A stretch of 35,317 nucleotides of DNA from CAZBNB01 sp964493245 (GTDB lineage: Bacteria > Pseudomonadota > Gammaproteobacteria > Legionellales > Legionellaceae). The DNA is taken from the NCBI GenBank assembly GCA_964493245.1, contig CAZBNB010000026.1:1-35317 (forward strand). Reading direction: 5' to 3'. Below, piece after piece: positions 14,491-24,500 of this stretch (position 1 is the stretch's first letter; every line of letters starts with the position of its first letter). The translations under genes and the position numbers were made by a program. Below the pieces are notes generated by a model, which worked only from the letters and a program-made list of their open reading frames with translations, was not told the origin of the DNA and did no database searches.

Positions 14491-15500
14491 AATAGTAAAC
14501 TGGTATCCCCGTAACTAAAAAAGCGATAACGCTCTTCAATAGCCAAAGCATACAACGCCATAGCCTGCTCATAACCAATAAATGCTGATACCAACATCAG
14601 TAGTGTCGACTCTGGTAAATGAAAGTTGGTAATGAGGCCATCACATATCTGAAATTGATATCCGGGATAAATAAAAATAGCTGTATCACGTGAACAAGGC
14701 TCAATATCTCCTTTTATTGCAGCACTTTCTAAGCTACGCATAGCCGTGGTTCCAACCGCAATCACACGTTTCCCAGCTTTTTTTGTCTGCCTAACTGCCT
14801 GGCATAGCGCCTCGTTGACGGTAAAGTGCTCAGCGTGCATCACATGATCACGAATATCCTCGGTACGCACCGGTCGAAAGGTCCCGGCTCCTACGTGCAA
14901 TGTTACATACGCAATGTGAATCCCTTTTTCTTTCAGTGCTAAAAAGATGCTTTCATCAAAATGTAATCCGGCGGTTGGGGCCGCGACGGACCCTTTCTCT
15001 TCTGCATAAACCGTTTGATAACGGGTTGTATCGAGGGTTTCATCGTTTCTTTCTATATAAGGAGGTAAAGGAATATGGCCAATTGCTTCTAACATCGCAT
15101 GCACAGAGCCATTCGCTTGACAATGGTACAAGTCTGCTTCTTTACTTAATACCGTAATTTTCCATTCATCTGTTAAGTCTATTTCAGTGCCTGACTTTGG
15201 TGTTTTACTGGTTTTAATGTGAGCGAGAAAATGAGTGTCATTTAAGATACGCTCAACCAATAACTCAACTTTGCCGCCACTGGGTTTAAAACCGTATAAA
15301 CGTGCTGACATAACTCGGCTGTTGTTCATCACCAATAAATCACCAGGCTCTAAATAATCTACCAGTGATTTAAATGTGCTATGGGTATAATGGCCTGTAT
15401 TGCGCTGATGAACCAATAAACGGGAATCACTTCGATCCGCAAGCGGATATTGCGCAATCAACTCTGGCGGTAAAACGAAATTAAATGCAGATTTTTTCAT
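14487..15500 (-). CDS. queA: S-adenosylmethionine:tRNA ribosyltransferase-isomerase
   Basis: The protein has 337 residues from the ATG at 15500. Family blocks are clear: FVLPPELIAQYPL at the N-terminus, GDLLVMNNSRVMSARLYG, GHIPLPPYIERND, YAEEKGSVAAPTAGLHF, LHVGAGTFRPVR and DGLITNFHLPESTLLMLVSA. QueA moves the ribosyl of SAM onto preQ1 in tRNA to form epoxyqueuosine, so it needs a functional Tgt somewhere in the genome. A TTG at 15515 preceded by GAGG is an alternative start. The ATG is chosen because the usual family N-terminus begins near it. Confidence 0.96.
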   Translation of the reverse strand: MKKSAFNFVLPPELIAQYPLADRSDSRLLVHQRNTGHYTHSTFKSLVDYLEPGDLLVMNNSRVMSARLYGFKPSGGKVELLVERILNDTHFLAHIKTSKTPKSGTEIDLTDEWKITVLSKEADLYHCQANGSVHAMLEAIGHIPLPPYIERNDETLDTTRYQTVYAEEKGSVAAPTAGLHFDESIFLALKEKGIHIAYVTLHVGAGTFRPVRTEDIRDHVMHAEHFTVNEALCQAVRQTKKAGKRVIAVGTTAMRSLESAAIKGDIEPCSRDTAIFIYPGYQFQICDGLITNFHLPESTLLMLVSAFIGYEQAMALYALAIEERYRFFSYGDTSLLL

Positions 15501-15506
15501 GTAGAG

Positions 15507-15512
15507 ATTATA
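15507..15512 (-). promoter_or_regulatory. Consensus -10 hexamer immediately upstream of queA
   Basis: The minus strand has a perfect TATAAT followed by six bases and then the ATG at 15500. Initiation at the usual distance would start the transcript at or next to the A of the start codon, giving a leaderless mRNA. No good -35 is visible, and no ribosome-binding site precedes that ATG. Confidence 0.35.
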
Positions 15513-15556
15513 CAATAACCTCGAATTCTATGCACTTATCTTTTTAGGAGAGAGTT

Positions 15557-15961
15557 ATGTTTCGATTAACAAAGTTATTAACAAGCGTTGTTCTAAGCTC
15601 TGTGTGCGTTGGTGCTGTTTTTGCAGCCCCTCCTAAGGTCATGATCACCCATAATACCACTGATGTTGAATCTAATGCGTATATTGCTGGGACGATTCCA
15701 TCAAAGCATCCAACAGCGGCACACTCAGATAATCGTGTTGCTTGGGCAGAAGTTCGTTTGGCTTGCTTTGGGCATGTAAACGCAGGTAAGTGTGATGCAC
15801 TGGTCAAAGTGGCAACTGGGCCATCTGATGGTGGTGCTATTGATATCGGTGTGGTCTCTGTTGATTTAAATACTGGGATGATTACGCCGGGTGTTCTCAG
15901 TGCTAACGGCTATTCTTTGATTGTAAATGGTCCTGGCGAGGTTACGTTAGTAAAGGATTAG
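15557..15961 (+). CDS. Small secreted protein of unknown function
   Basis: The protein has 134 residues with a strong signal peptide: MFRLTKLLTSVVL, a hydrophobic core, and probable cleavage after AVFA before APPKV. The mature part has two cysteines (RLACFGHV and GKCDAL) and a Gly/Val-rich beta-looking end, IDIGVVSVDLNTGMITPG then NGYSLIVNGPGEVTLVK. I do not recognise a named family. AGGAGAGAG before the ATG is a strong ribosome-binding site, suggesting high expression. It is divergent from queA. After the stop, GAGGGAG and CCCCTCC around 15975-16006 may form a loose terminator stem. Confidence 0.78.
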   Translation: MFRLTKLLTSVVLSSVCVGAVFAAPPKVMITHNTTDVESNAYIAGTIPSKHPTAAHSDNRVAWAEVRLACFGHVNAGKCDALVKVATGPSDGGAIDIGVVSVDLNTGMITPGVLSANGYSLIVNGPGEVTLVKD

Positions 15962-16058
15962 TTTTTGTTCGTTGAGGGAGGTGGCTTTGTTTCCCTAATC
16001 CCCTCCCGCAATCACTGATTCTCTTGATGTAAAAAGCACCACAACACCCTGATTTTGA

Positions 16059-16733
16059 TCAAATAACTAGAGCCAGGGGCGCTGTCTCTGCAGTGGCCAG
16101 TACTGCTAGCGCTACTTCCGCCCCTCTGTTGAAAAACATCAGCCTTTTATTAGATGTGTCATAAATAACATGATCTATTTCTGTATCTATCTTTTTATCG
16201 CTGTCGCTGACGTTGAAACGAACATTCGACGTCAGAAACAGTAGTTCATCTAGAGCAGTAACAATGTTTCGCATAATAATGGCAGTGCAACTCAAAGGTA
16301 AAATCACGACCGTATAGAGAATCATCGAGGTAATATCACATAATGATTGTATAAAAAGGCCTAAAGCCTTCGAAAATTGTAATGTGATTAGATAATACAG
16401 ACTCTCTGTGAAATGATAAATAATATCGTACGGACAAAATATGGCAATGCGCAAAATTAACATAAAAGGATGAAGCAACGCTCTGTTTTTATCGCTTTGT
16501 TCCTTATAAGGGATAATGTGTGATGTACCTAAAAGGATAAGACTTTCTAAGGCAGTTCTCAAAGAGTCACAATAAAAATCAGCTCTATCATACTCATCTC
16601 GAGAATGTTGTAGGAGGGAAAGGGGCTCACTTTCTTCCAATGCGCTTATGATTGCTGCATTGGATAGCCCGTTTCTCCTAACGGCAACGAGACAGACTTC
16701 ACTGTCATCGATTAGGTCGATTTGGTTATTCAT
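16059..16733 (-). CDS. Unknown protein with a hydrophobic central region
   Basis: The protein has 224 residues. The N-terminal 85 residues are soluble and acidic (MNNQIDLIDDSEVCLVAVRR). A hydrophobic stretch follows at roughly residues 88-160 with two or three possible membrane segments (PFMLILRIAIFCPYDIIYHF; MILYTVVILPLSCTAIIM). The polar tail contains DSDKKIDTEIDHVIYD, then a weakly hydrophobic C-terminus. No signal peptide is present. GGGGGCC precedes the ATG. I recognise no family. The layout (soluble N-terminus, central hydrophobic hairpin) is seen in some secreted effectors of Legionellales that insert into host membranes, but also in ordinary membrane proteins. Confidence 0.6.
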   Translation of the reverse strand: MNNQIDLIDDSEVCLVAVRRNGLSNAAIISALEESEPLSLLQHSRDEYDRADFYCDSLRTALESLILLGTSHIIPYKEQSDKNRALLHPFMLILRIAIFCPYDIIYHFTESLYYLITLQFSKALGLFIQSLCDITSMILYTVVILPLSCTAIIMRNIVTALDELLFLTSNVRFNVSDSDKKIDTEIDHVIYDTSNKRLMFFNRGAEVALAVLATAETAPLALVI

Positions 16734-16881
16734 TTTGGCCCCCTAATATTTAACTCACTATAGGCTCCATTTCACACAGTCATAAGCTCATAACAATCTC
16801 TATAGATGCGTCATTCTGAAACTTTTAGCTCATTAAATATCGGATATATAACACAAAAGACTCATTTATTCCAATCGCAAA

Positions 16882-18387
16882 TTAAGCAGTATGCTTCAAA
16901 TCAGCATCAATACTCCACACAACCTGTGCGGCGACCAAGTTTACATGACTATTACCTACAGCTTGAATAATATTCACAGATGTCGGTCCCAAAATTTGGG
17001 CTTTATCAATAAAGGCATTTTGTGCTGCCCAAATATACGAGTAAGCTAAATCAAGCCCAATATTAGGCCTGACTTGAAAATGTGTACCCGCAGCGACTGC
17101 CCAGCGATTTGCATCAGGCAGACGGATATTGCGCTGTGCATTCACTGTCGGCGTTTGATCAAATCCCCAACCAAAACGCATCATCCATCGATCTGTCATG
17201 TGATAGTTTGTGCCAAGCGAAAAACGCCAAGTATTACGATAGTCTTCGTCGCTCACAACTTGCTCATACGATTGCTCACTGGATTCCACCGAGTAAGCAG
17301 CGACATTATTAAGTTGAATCGTTTTAAAATGACTCCAGCCGGTATAAACCACCGAACTCAATAATGCCCATTTTTTTGTCAAATCTTGATAGCCACTTAA
17401 GGTTAAAATATCAGGTAATTGAACACGGTTACTACTGAGTAAACCGCTAAAAAAAGTAGCATCCGGATCAGTTAACTCAGGATCGGCCAAGCGCCCTGTT
17501 AATAAGCTACTATCCGTAAATTGATGTGAGATAGAGGACTGATAATTCAAACCCACACGGGTATGTTTATTGTTAAATATACCTAAAACACCCGTATGGT
17601 ACCCAATACCAAAAGAAGTACCGTGGTTATTGGTTGTAGAATCCAATGTCGTGGGGCTGACCTCACCACCGATACTTTCCAAATATTGTAAAGCGGCAGG
17701 CGAACCAACAACACCGTCAAAGGTGACCTTAGCCCACTGAAAATCAAGACCAGCTCCCCATGACCAATTGTCTGTGATAAAACCGGCTAACTCTGGTGAG
17801 GCATTCAAGGTGAGTAACTGTGTATAGGTTCCGGAATAACGAACCGCAGAGTTATCACCCCAGTCAGTAGACAAACCCAAAGGAGAGACAATATTAAAAC
17901 CAAAAGCCGCTCTTGGCCCCAATGGTTTAACATAGTGTAAAGCCGGTACAGCAGCATTTTCTGCCCCTTCTAATCCACGAAATGATTGTACATAAGGCTC
18001 GTCAAAATCTTCTGTTTGAAAAGTACTGGTACCGGTGGCACTAATACGGGGGAAGACACCAACACCACTAAAAACGGCCTGCTGCTCACCCAGAAGAACC
18101 ATACCAGCAGGGTTATACCAACCAATAGATGCATCCGCACATTCTGCCGCAATGCCTGCGCCGAAATTACCAACAGCAACCGTACTGGCTTCCGTGTATA
18201 AAGAAAATGCGCCAGCATAAGCAGTTGATAAAGACAGACCACTTGTGGCGACAAGTCCGATTATTTTTAAAGTTGTTTTTAAAGAGAAACGTTGTTCAAA
18301 AACAGGGGTATTCGTCATCATAAAAGCTTGGTTATATTGACTTTCTTGATTCTGAAAACGATGGCAGTTTTTAATTATTTTTTGCAT
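16882..18387 (-). CDS. FadL-family outer membrane transporter
   Basis: The protein has 501 residues. After a signal peptide core (TTLKIIGLVATSGLSLSTAYA) the mature protein starts GAFSLYTEASTVAVGNFGAG, the FadL hatch beginning with invariant-looking N-terminal residues. SIGWYNPAGMVLL (the NPA motif) follows, then LGLSTDWG and a long series of alternating beta-strands. It ends LVAAQVVWSIDADLKHTA. FadL proteins carry long-chain fatty acids and other hydrophobic molecules across the outer membrane. AGGAG 8 bases before the ATG at 18387 supports that start. It leaves about 35 residues ahead of the hydrophobic core, an unusually long signal-peptide n-region. Confidence 0.9.
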   Translation of the reverse strand: MQKIIKNCHRFQNQESQYNQAFMMTNTPVFEQRFSLKTTLKIIGLVATSGLSLSTAYAGAFSLYTEASTVAVGNFGAGIAAECADASIGWYNPAGMVLLGEQQAVFSGVGVFPRISATGTSTFQTEDFDEPYVQSFRGLEGAENAAVPALHYVKPLGPRAAFGFNIVSPLGLSTDWGDNSAVRYSGTYTQLLTLNASPELAGFITDNWSWGAGLDFQWAKVTFDGVVGSPAALQYLESIGGEVSPTTLDSTTNNHGTSFGIGYHTGVLGIFNNKHTRVGLNYQSSISHQFTDSSLLTGRLADPELTDPDATFFSGLLSSNRVQLPDILTLSGYQDLTKKWALLSSVVYTGWSHFKTIQLNNVAAYSVESSEQSYEQVVSDEDYRNTWRFSLGTNYHMTDRWMMRFGWGFDQTPTVNAQRNIRLPDANRWAVAAGTHFQVRPNIGLDLAYSYIWAAQNAFIDKAQILGPTSVNIIQAVGNSHVNLVAAQVVWSIDADLKHTA

Positions 18388-18571
18388 GGACGTACTCCTG
18401 TAACAACAGCCACACTAACAGATGTGAGCGGAGTATTATCCTGAAAAATCTCGATAAAATCTACGATTTATTTCTAACTCGATGAGGAAAATTAAAGCGC
18501 GTTAAAAAATTTACACAAATTCGTTTAACGTGACATTCCTGGCTTCACAATAGCACTAAAATCACCATCAT

Positions 18572-18775
18572 TTGATAGTAGATCCAACCTCTGAAATAAC
18601 ATTACACTATGCTTGTGACGGATCTGGTGAAGCAACGTTTCATATCAAAGGCAAATTTTCTACTTACTCAAACTACAAATTGTCTGTTGATATCTCCCCT
18701 ATAAATATGACGGCTACCTATCAAACGCAGAGCATAGATAAAGCAGGAAAACATATTATCCTCCGTTTAGAGTAA
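18572..18775 (+). pseudogene. Possible C-terminal remnant or very small gene
   Basis: The 567-base gap 18388-18954 holds only one open frame that looks protein-like. It has 67 codons from a TTG, containing ITLHYACDGSGEATFHIKGK and ending IDKAGKHIILRLE. It has no ribosome-binding site, no usual start codon and no signal peptide. The composition resembles the end of a small secreted beta-rich protein, so it may be the decayed 3' part of a gene. It may also be chance. Nothing else is evident in the gap besides a possible lysAC promoter. Confidence 0.3.
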
Positions 18776-18882
18776 AGAATATTCAATAAGTTTTTAAGCT
18801 TTTTAGGATACAACATTGAATTTGGATACGTCTCCATCGGTAGAACAAGACAAACTCAAACTGGAAAATAACTTCACAAAAC

Positions 18883-18912
18883 TTGCACCATAACGCATCT
18901 ACATGATATGTT
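18883..18912 (+). promoter_or_regulatory. Weak candidate promoter for lysAC
   Basis: TTGCAC at 18883-18888 and TATGTT at 18907-18912 are 18 bases apart. The predicted start would give a leader of about 35 bases to the ATG at 18955. No clear Shine-Dalgarno sequence precedes that ATG. Confidence 0.3.
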
Positions 18913-18954
18913 AAACTAGTATTCGTCATCAAAATTTCTATTGGCTCTATCAAT

Positions 18955-21513
18955 ATGCATCAAATCATTACAAAATTTGGTGGGACCAGCGTCTCATCGA
19001 GAGAAACTTGGAATCATATTCTAGCAATTACTCGAAAACACCTTGCAGACGAAAAACAGCCTATTATTGTTTGCTCAGCGCTGACGCAAGCTTCGAATAA
19101 ACTCGAAAAAGTCATTGCAGCCGCCCTGCAAGATAAACATCAAGTGTTGCAAGCAGAGCTTACAAAAGGTTATTTAGACTTGGCCGCTGCTTTGGAAGTT
19201 GCTCCCCATTTAATTCAGCTCGACTTAGAGCAATTAAAACAGTGGCTAACTGGCATCGCATTGCTACGTGAAGCCCCTGCTAAAACACACGCGCAAATAT
19301 TAAGTCTTGGCGAATTAATGATGACGCGCCTAGGCCATGCTTTTCTCACACAACAAGGACTAAATTGCTTATGGTTTGACGCCCGCGAAGCATTGACCTC
19401 CACACCAACACCGGGTGATGATACAGCCAACTATTGTCGTGCACGTTGCGAAGTCAAACCCAATCCAGAATTAGCACGTCAACTAGGTGCTAGTGGCGCA
19501 CAAGTTATAATCACACAAGGCTTTATTGCCACGAACCCTCAAGGCGAAACCGTTTTACTCGGCCGAGGGGGTTCAGATACTTCAGCAGCATTACTCGCCG
19601 CCATCTTGGAAACAGAAGCTTGTGAAATCTGGACTGACGTTCCGGGTGTTTACACCGCGAATCCACACCAACTTCCTCATGCTCGTTTGTTGAAACAATT
19701 AAATTATGATGAAGCACAAGAAATCGCTTCCATGGGCGCAAAAGTGTTACATCCCTTGTGTATTCCACCGGTAAGGCAAGCCAACATTCCTATGTCGGTT
19801 AAATACACCTGTATGCCAGAGCACTCTGGAACACGTATTTTTAATGAAAGTGATAATGATGCGCCCCCCATCAAATCAATCCAAATTAAAAACAGTATTA
19901 CTTTAATTTCGATTGATACCGTTAGCATGTGGCAACAAGTTGGTTTTTTGGCTGATGTATTCGCTGTATTTAAACAACATCAGATTTCGGTCGACTTGTT
20001 GGCTACATCAGAAGCAAATATCACACTATCACTGGATAGCAGCCAGAAGTCCTCTCGCGAAGCATTAGACGCACTCATAAACGATTTAAACCGTTTCTGT
20101 CGTGCAAAAATGATTGAGCCATGCAGTTCAATTAGTTTAATAGGACATCATATTCGCCGTGTTTTACCACAATTGGGCTCAACATTAGAAGTTTTTGATG
20201 ATCAACAAGTTCATTTGATGTCTCTGGCTTCAAACGATCTCAACCTCACTTTTGTGGTTGATGAGTCTAAAGCAGAAAAACTTTGTCAAAAGTTACATGC
20301 CCTTCTCATTGAAAACAATCCACAAAGTTTTTATTACTCAAAAAGCTGGCATGAAGAGTTTGTTGAGACGGGAGATAAATGCATGCCTTGGTGGGAAAAT
20401 CGCCGAGAAGAATTATTAAACCTCGCTCTGCATCATTCTCCCTGTTACGTCTATGACACTCAAACGCAACAACGTAAAGCAGATGAGCTATTGTCAGTAC
20501 GTTCAATTGATAAACTATTCTACGCGATTAAAGCTAATCCACATCCAGACGCATTAAAAACGTTATACGGCAAAAAAATAGGCTTTGAATGTGTCTCACC
20601 ACAAGAGCTTGATTTGGTTTTTCAATTGTTTCCTGATATTGACCCTCACGATATTCTTTTTACACCTAACTTTGCAGCAAGGGCAGAATATCAATATGGT
20701 CTAGAAAAAGGCTGTTATCTTACAATTGATAGTTTGTATCCTTTAGAGCATTGGCCTGAATTATTTACGGGTAAAGATATTTTGCTTCGCCTTGATTCTG
20801 GCTCGGGTGCCGGGCATCATAAATTTGTCTGTACTGGCGGTAATGAATCCAAATTTGGTATTCCCACGACCCATCTCGACGAAATTGCAACCTTATTACA
20901 TAAAAATAAAATTAATGTGATTGGGCTGCATGCACACTCTGGCAGCGGTATTTTATCCATTGATTTGTGGCAAGAAACCGCTATGCTCTTAGCACAACAT
21001 AGCCATTATTTCCCTAATCTACGCTATATCAACCTAGGTGGTGGGCTTGGTATTGTAGAAAAGCCTGGTCAGCAACCCCTTGATCTGAGCACACTGGATC
21101 AATCATTACAACAATTTAAAGCGCAATACCCACATTTGGCAATTTGGCTAGAACCAGGACGTTTTTTTGTTGCAGAAAGCGGTGTTTTGCTGGCTAAAGT
21201 CACGCAATGTAAGGAAAAAGGCAAAGTACGCTTTATTGGTGTAGAAACAGGTATGAATTCGTTGATACGTCCGATGCTTTATGGCGCTTATCACCAAATA
21301 GCAAATCTAACGCGTTTACATGATGCCAACCAGGCTTTTGCTCACGTGGTTGGTCCGATCTGTGAGTCAGGTGATACATTGGGTTATGATCGTATGTTGC
21401 CTGCTACATTTGAAAATGACATTATTTTGATAGCTAACACCGGTGCTTACGGACATTGTATGAGCTCATCATATAATTTAAGACCCCCAGCCACTGAAAT
21501 CATACTGCCATAA
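18955..21513 (+). CDS. lysAC: Bifunctional aspartate kinase / diaminopimelate decarboxylase fusion
   Basis: The protein has 852 residues and two enzymes in one chain. Residues 1 to about 300 are aspartate kinase: TKFGGTSVSS at the start, LLGRGGSDTSAALLA, EIWTDVPGVYTANP and GAKVLHPLCI. About 310-470 holds ACT-type regulatory segments (TLISIDTVSMW, ISVDLLATSE). About 490-850 is PLP-dependent DAP decarboxylase: FYAIKANPHP with the PLP lysine near K526, HAHSGSGI, NLGGGLGI, EPGRFFVAESG at 733, and CESGDTLGYDR at 803. It therefore carries the first and last steps of lysine synthesis. The ACT part suggests feedback inhibition, probably by lysine. The same fusion is known in Legionella and Xanthomonas relatives. 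The stop overlaps the next gene by one base. Confidence 0.95.
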   Translation: MHQIITKFGGTSVSSRETWNHILAITRKHLADEKQPIIVCSALTQASNKLEKVIAAALQDKHQVLQAELTKGYLDLAAALEVAPHLIQLDLEQLKQWLTGIALLREAPAKTHAQILSLGELMMTRLGHAFLTQQGLNCLWFDAREALTSTPTPGDDTANYCRARCEVKPNPELARQLGASGAQVIITQGFIATNPQGETVLLGRGGSDTSAALLAAILETEACEIWTDVPGVYTANPHQLPHARLLKQLNYDEAQEIASMGAKVLHPLCIPPVRQANIPMSVKYTCMPEHSGTRIFNESDNDAPPIKSIQIKNSITLISIDTVSMWQQVGFLADVFAVFKQHQISVDLLATSEANITLSLDSSQKSSREALDALINDLNRFCRAKMIEPCSSISLIGHHIRRVLPQLGSTLEVFDDQQVHLMSLASNDLNLTFVVDESKAEKLCQKLHALLIENNPQSFYYSKSWHEEFVETGDKCMPWWENRREELLNLALHHSPCYVYDTQTQQRKADELLSVRSIDKLFYAIKANPHPDALKTLYGKKIGFECVSPQELDLVFQLFPDIDPHDILFTPNFAARAEYQYGLEKGCYLTIDSLYPLEHWPELFTGKDILLRLDSGSGAGHHKFVCTGGNESKFGIPTTHLDEIATLLHKNKINVIGLHAHSGSGILSIDLWQETAMLLAQHSHYFPNLRYINLGGGLGIVEKPGQQPLDLSTLDQSLQQFKAQYPHLAIWLEPGRFFVAESGVLLAKVTQCKEKGKVRFIGVETGMNSLIRPMLYGAYHQIANLTRLHDANQAFAHVVGPICESGDTLGYDRMLPATFENDIILIANTGAYGHCMSSSYNLRPPATEIILP

Positions 21514-24500
21514 TGGCTATTACAACACTTCAAGATGGTGCACAGCGCCAACAGGCAACCGATCCATCTTGCTCGTATATTGTCCAAGCACCGGCTGGGT
21601 CTGGAAAAACGGAGATTTTAACTCAACGGTATTTGCGTTTATTAGGAACCGTTCAATACCCTGAGCAAATCATCGCGCTTACATTTACACGCAAAGCGGC
21701 CAATGAAATGCGTGAGCGGATTTTGACTGCGTTACAACACGCAGCGCAAAATGGACCGGTTGACTCCGAACACCAGCGCACTACTCGCCAATACGCACTA
21801 GAAGCATTGACACGTGATCGACAGTTTAGCTGGCAACTATTAAAACAACCGTCTCGACTGCGCATTATGACCATTGATGCGCTTTGCCAAATGCTAGTAC
21901 ATGCCATCCCCTTCGAAGGCCAACATATTCACTATGCTGAATTATGTGATAAACCACAAATTTATTATCTGCAAGCGGCTCGCAATTGCTTTCAATTTAC
22001 ATTGGAACATCCGGACTATCAACACGCTATTGAACTGTTATTAACACACTTAGATAACCGCCAAGATAAACTAATACAATTGTTTTGTGATTTGCTAACA
22101 AATCGTGAACAATGGCTAACGTTACTTTATCAGGCTAAGCATCAAGATAAAGCCGTTTTTGAGGCTGCCATTGCACAAATAGAAAAACATGAATTGAGTC
22201 GTTTTATAAACAGTGTACCCCAAATATTATCTATTGAAATGCTGGGTATCGTACGAACTTTATTGGACATTACCGGGGCTACCTCTTCTTTACAAAAAGT
22301 TGACTCCTTAGCGTCGTTCAACAGTCAAATGGCTGAGGAATTAGCGAGTTTATTACTCACCTCTCAAGACAAGTTACGTAAGGCCTTCGATCACCACGTA
22401 GGATTAAAGCGCGAGCTTTGTACTGACGATATGTACAAGCAATTAAAACAACGCAGCCAAGCAATTCTTGCAGAATTAGAAATGTATCCGGACTTTGTTG
22501 ATAGCTTATGTCGGGTGCGTGGTTTACCAGATCCGCATTATGATTTAAAACAATGGGATGTGTTGCAAGCGCTGTTTCAAATTTTACCGTTACTGGTTGC
22601 TCATTTGTCTATTTTATTCACAGAACATAATTCTGTTGATTTTGCTTCTATTTCAGAGCAAGCTTTATTGGCTTTAGGTAATCAAGAACAACCGACTGAT
22701 TTGGCATTATACTTAGATTACCGTATTCAACATTTGTTGATAGATGAATTTCAAGATACATCTATTCAACAATTTCAACTGCTAACGCAATTAGTCCAGG
22801 GGTGGGAGGCACAAGATGGCCGAACACTTTTTATTGTTGGCGACCCTATGCAATCAATCTATCGATTTCGCTCAGCTGAAGTTGGGTTATTTTTACGCGC
22901 ACAAAAAGAAGGTATTGGTCCTGTTCGCCTTATCTCTTTGGCTTTTACTTGTAATTTTCGCTCTACCATCACCATCGTCAATTGGATCAATCAACAGTTT
23001 AAAGCTATTTTTCCAAAACAAGCAGATATTGAGTCTGGTGCGGTTTCTTTTCATGCGTCTACACCGGTAAAAACCGCACTAAACGAAACATTTGTTGAAG
23101 CGATGCAATGGGATAACAAAGCGGCAGAGGCCGACGGCATTGTAGAATGTGTGAGAAAAGAGCTAGAAACATACCCGCATGATAATATTGCCATTTTGGT
23201 ACGCTCCCGACATCAACTGAAGCACATTATTCAATGCTTAAGAAAACATCATATTGCTTTTCAAGGCATAGATATCGATCTGTTAGCAAACTTGCCACAT
23301 ATAAGAGATATGTATAGTTTAACAGAAGCCTTATTAATGCCTGCAAATCGTTTGGCTTGGTTAACTGTTTTACGTAGTCCTTGGTGCGGATTATCTCTGG
23401 CAGATATTCATGTGATTGCAAATTTTAATCGTAACAAATCGATTTATTGGGCTATGCTGAACACTAAAAAAATATCTCTTTCTAGTGAAGGACATCAACG
23501 TGTTGAATATGTGGCGGCTGTTTTACATCAAGCATTGCAATGTCGTCATCGCAAAACATTGGTTGAGTGGTTAATGGAAACCAGTAACGCATTACATGTA
23601 AACGCTATTTTAACACCCTCTCAACAAACCGATCTCGAACAATTTTGGGTATTATTAGAACGCTTTGACAAGCAAGGTTTGATTACTGATCTCGTACTCT
23701 TTAAGCAAGAATTAGAAAGCCTCTATTCTCAACATGTGACACCTGCTCGTCTGCAAGTCATGACTATTCATAAATCCAAAGGTCTGGAGTTTGATTGTGT
23801 GATGTTACCTGGATTAGGAGCAAAATCAGCACAACGTAACACACCTTTATTTCGATGGTTAAAATTACCATCTAATCAAGGCGAGCCTACATTGCTACTG
23901 TCTCCTATTAAAGCAGCAGATGAAGAAGTCTGCCCTTTGTATGATTATTTGGGGCATATAGAAGCAGAAAAAGAATATTATGAGTCGCAACGGTTATTGT
24001 ATGTAGCTGCCACACGAGCGAAACGACGCTTATATTTATATGATCATCATGATAACTTGCGTCAGAATAGTTTTAAAGCGCTCTTAAAATCACACTCTTT
24101 TAATACAATAAAAATAGAACCCGAACAAGACTCGCATACGCCTGCATTACCTAAGCGCTGTTATTTGCCGAATGTTTTTTACGAAAAAAATTCGCAAATA
24201 ACCGTTCAAACTCACTTTTCACAACCATCGATTAATCATCAGATCTCCCATTTAATCGGCACAGTAACCCACGATTTATTGCGTTGGATTGCAACCTATC
24301 ATCCAGATAAAACTCAAAATATTCCCTGGCATCTCGCTGAAAATCTTTTACGGCAACATGGCTTTACAGATGACATACTCACGGATGCTATGACACAAAT
24401 CAGGCAACAGATTCAACATTTATTGACTGATCCGATTGGACAATGGATCATGCAACCGCACGAAAATGAACAAAATGAATACGCACTTTTAATCAAAGAA

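Noticed and set aside
15544..15807. 87-codon minus-strand frame opposite the small secreted gene
   Set aside because: It is a shadow of the plus-strand gene, which has a strong ribosome-binding site and signal peptide.
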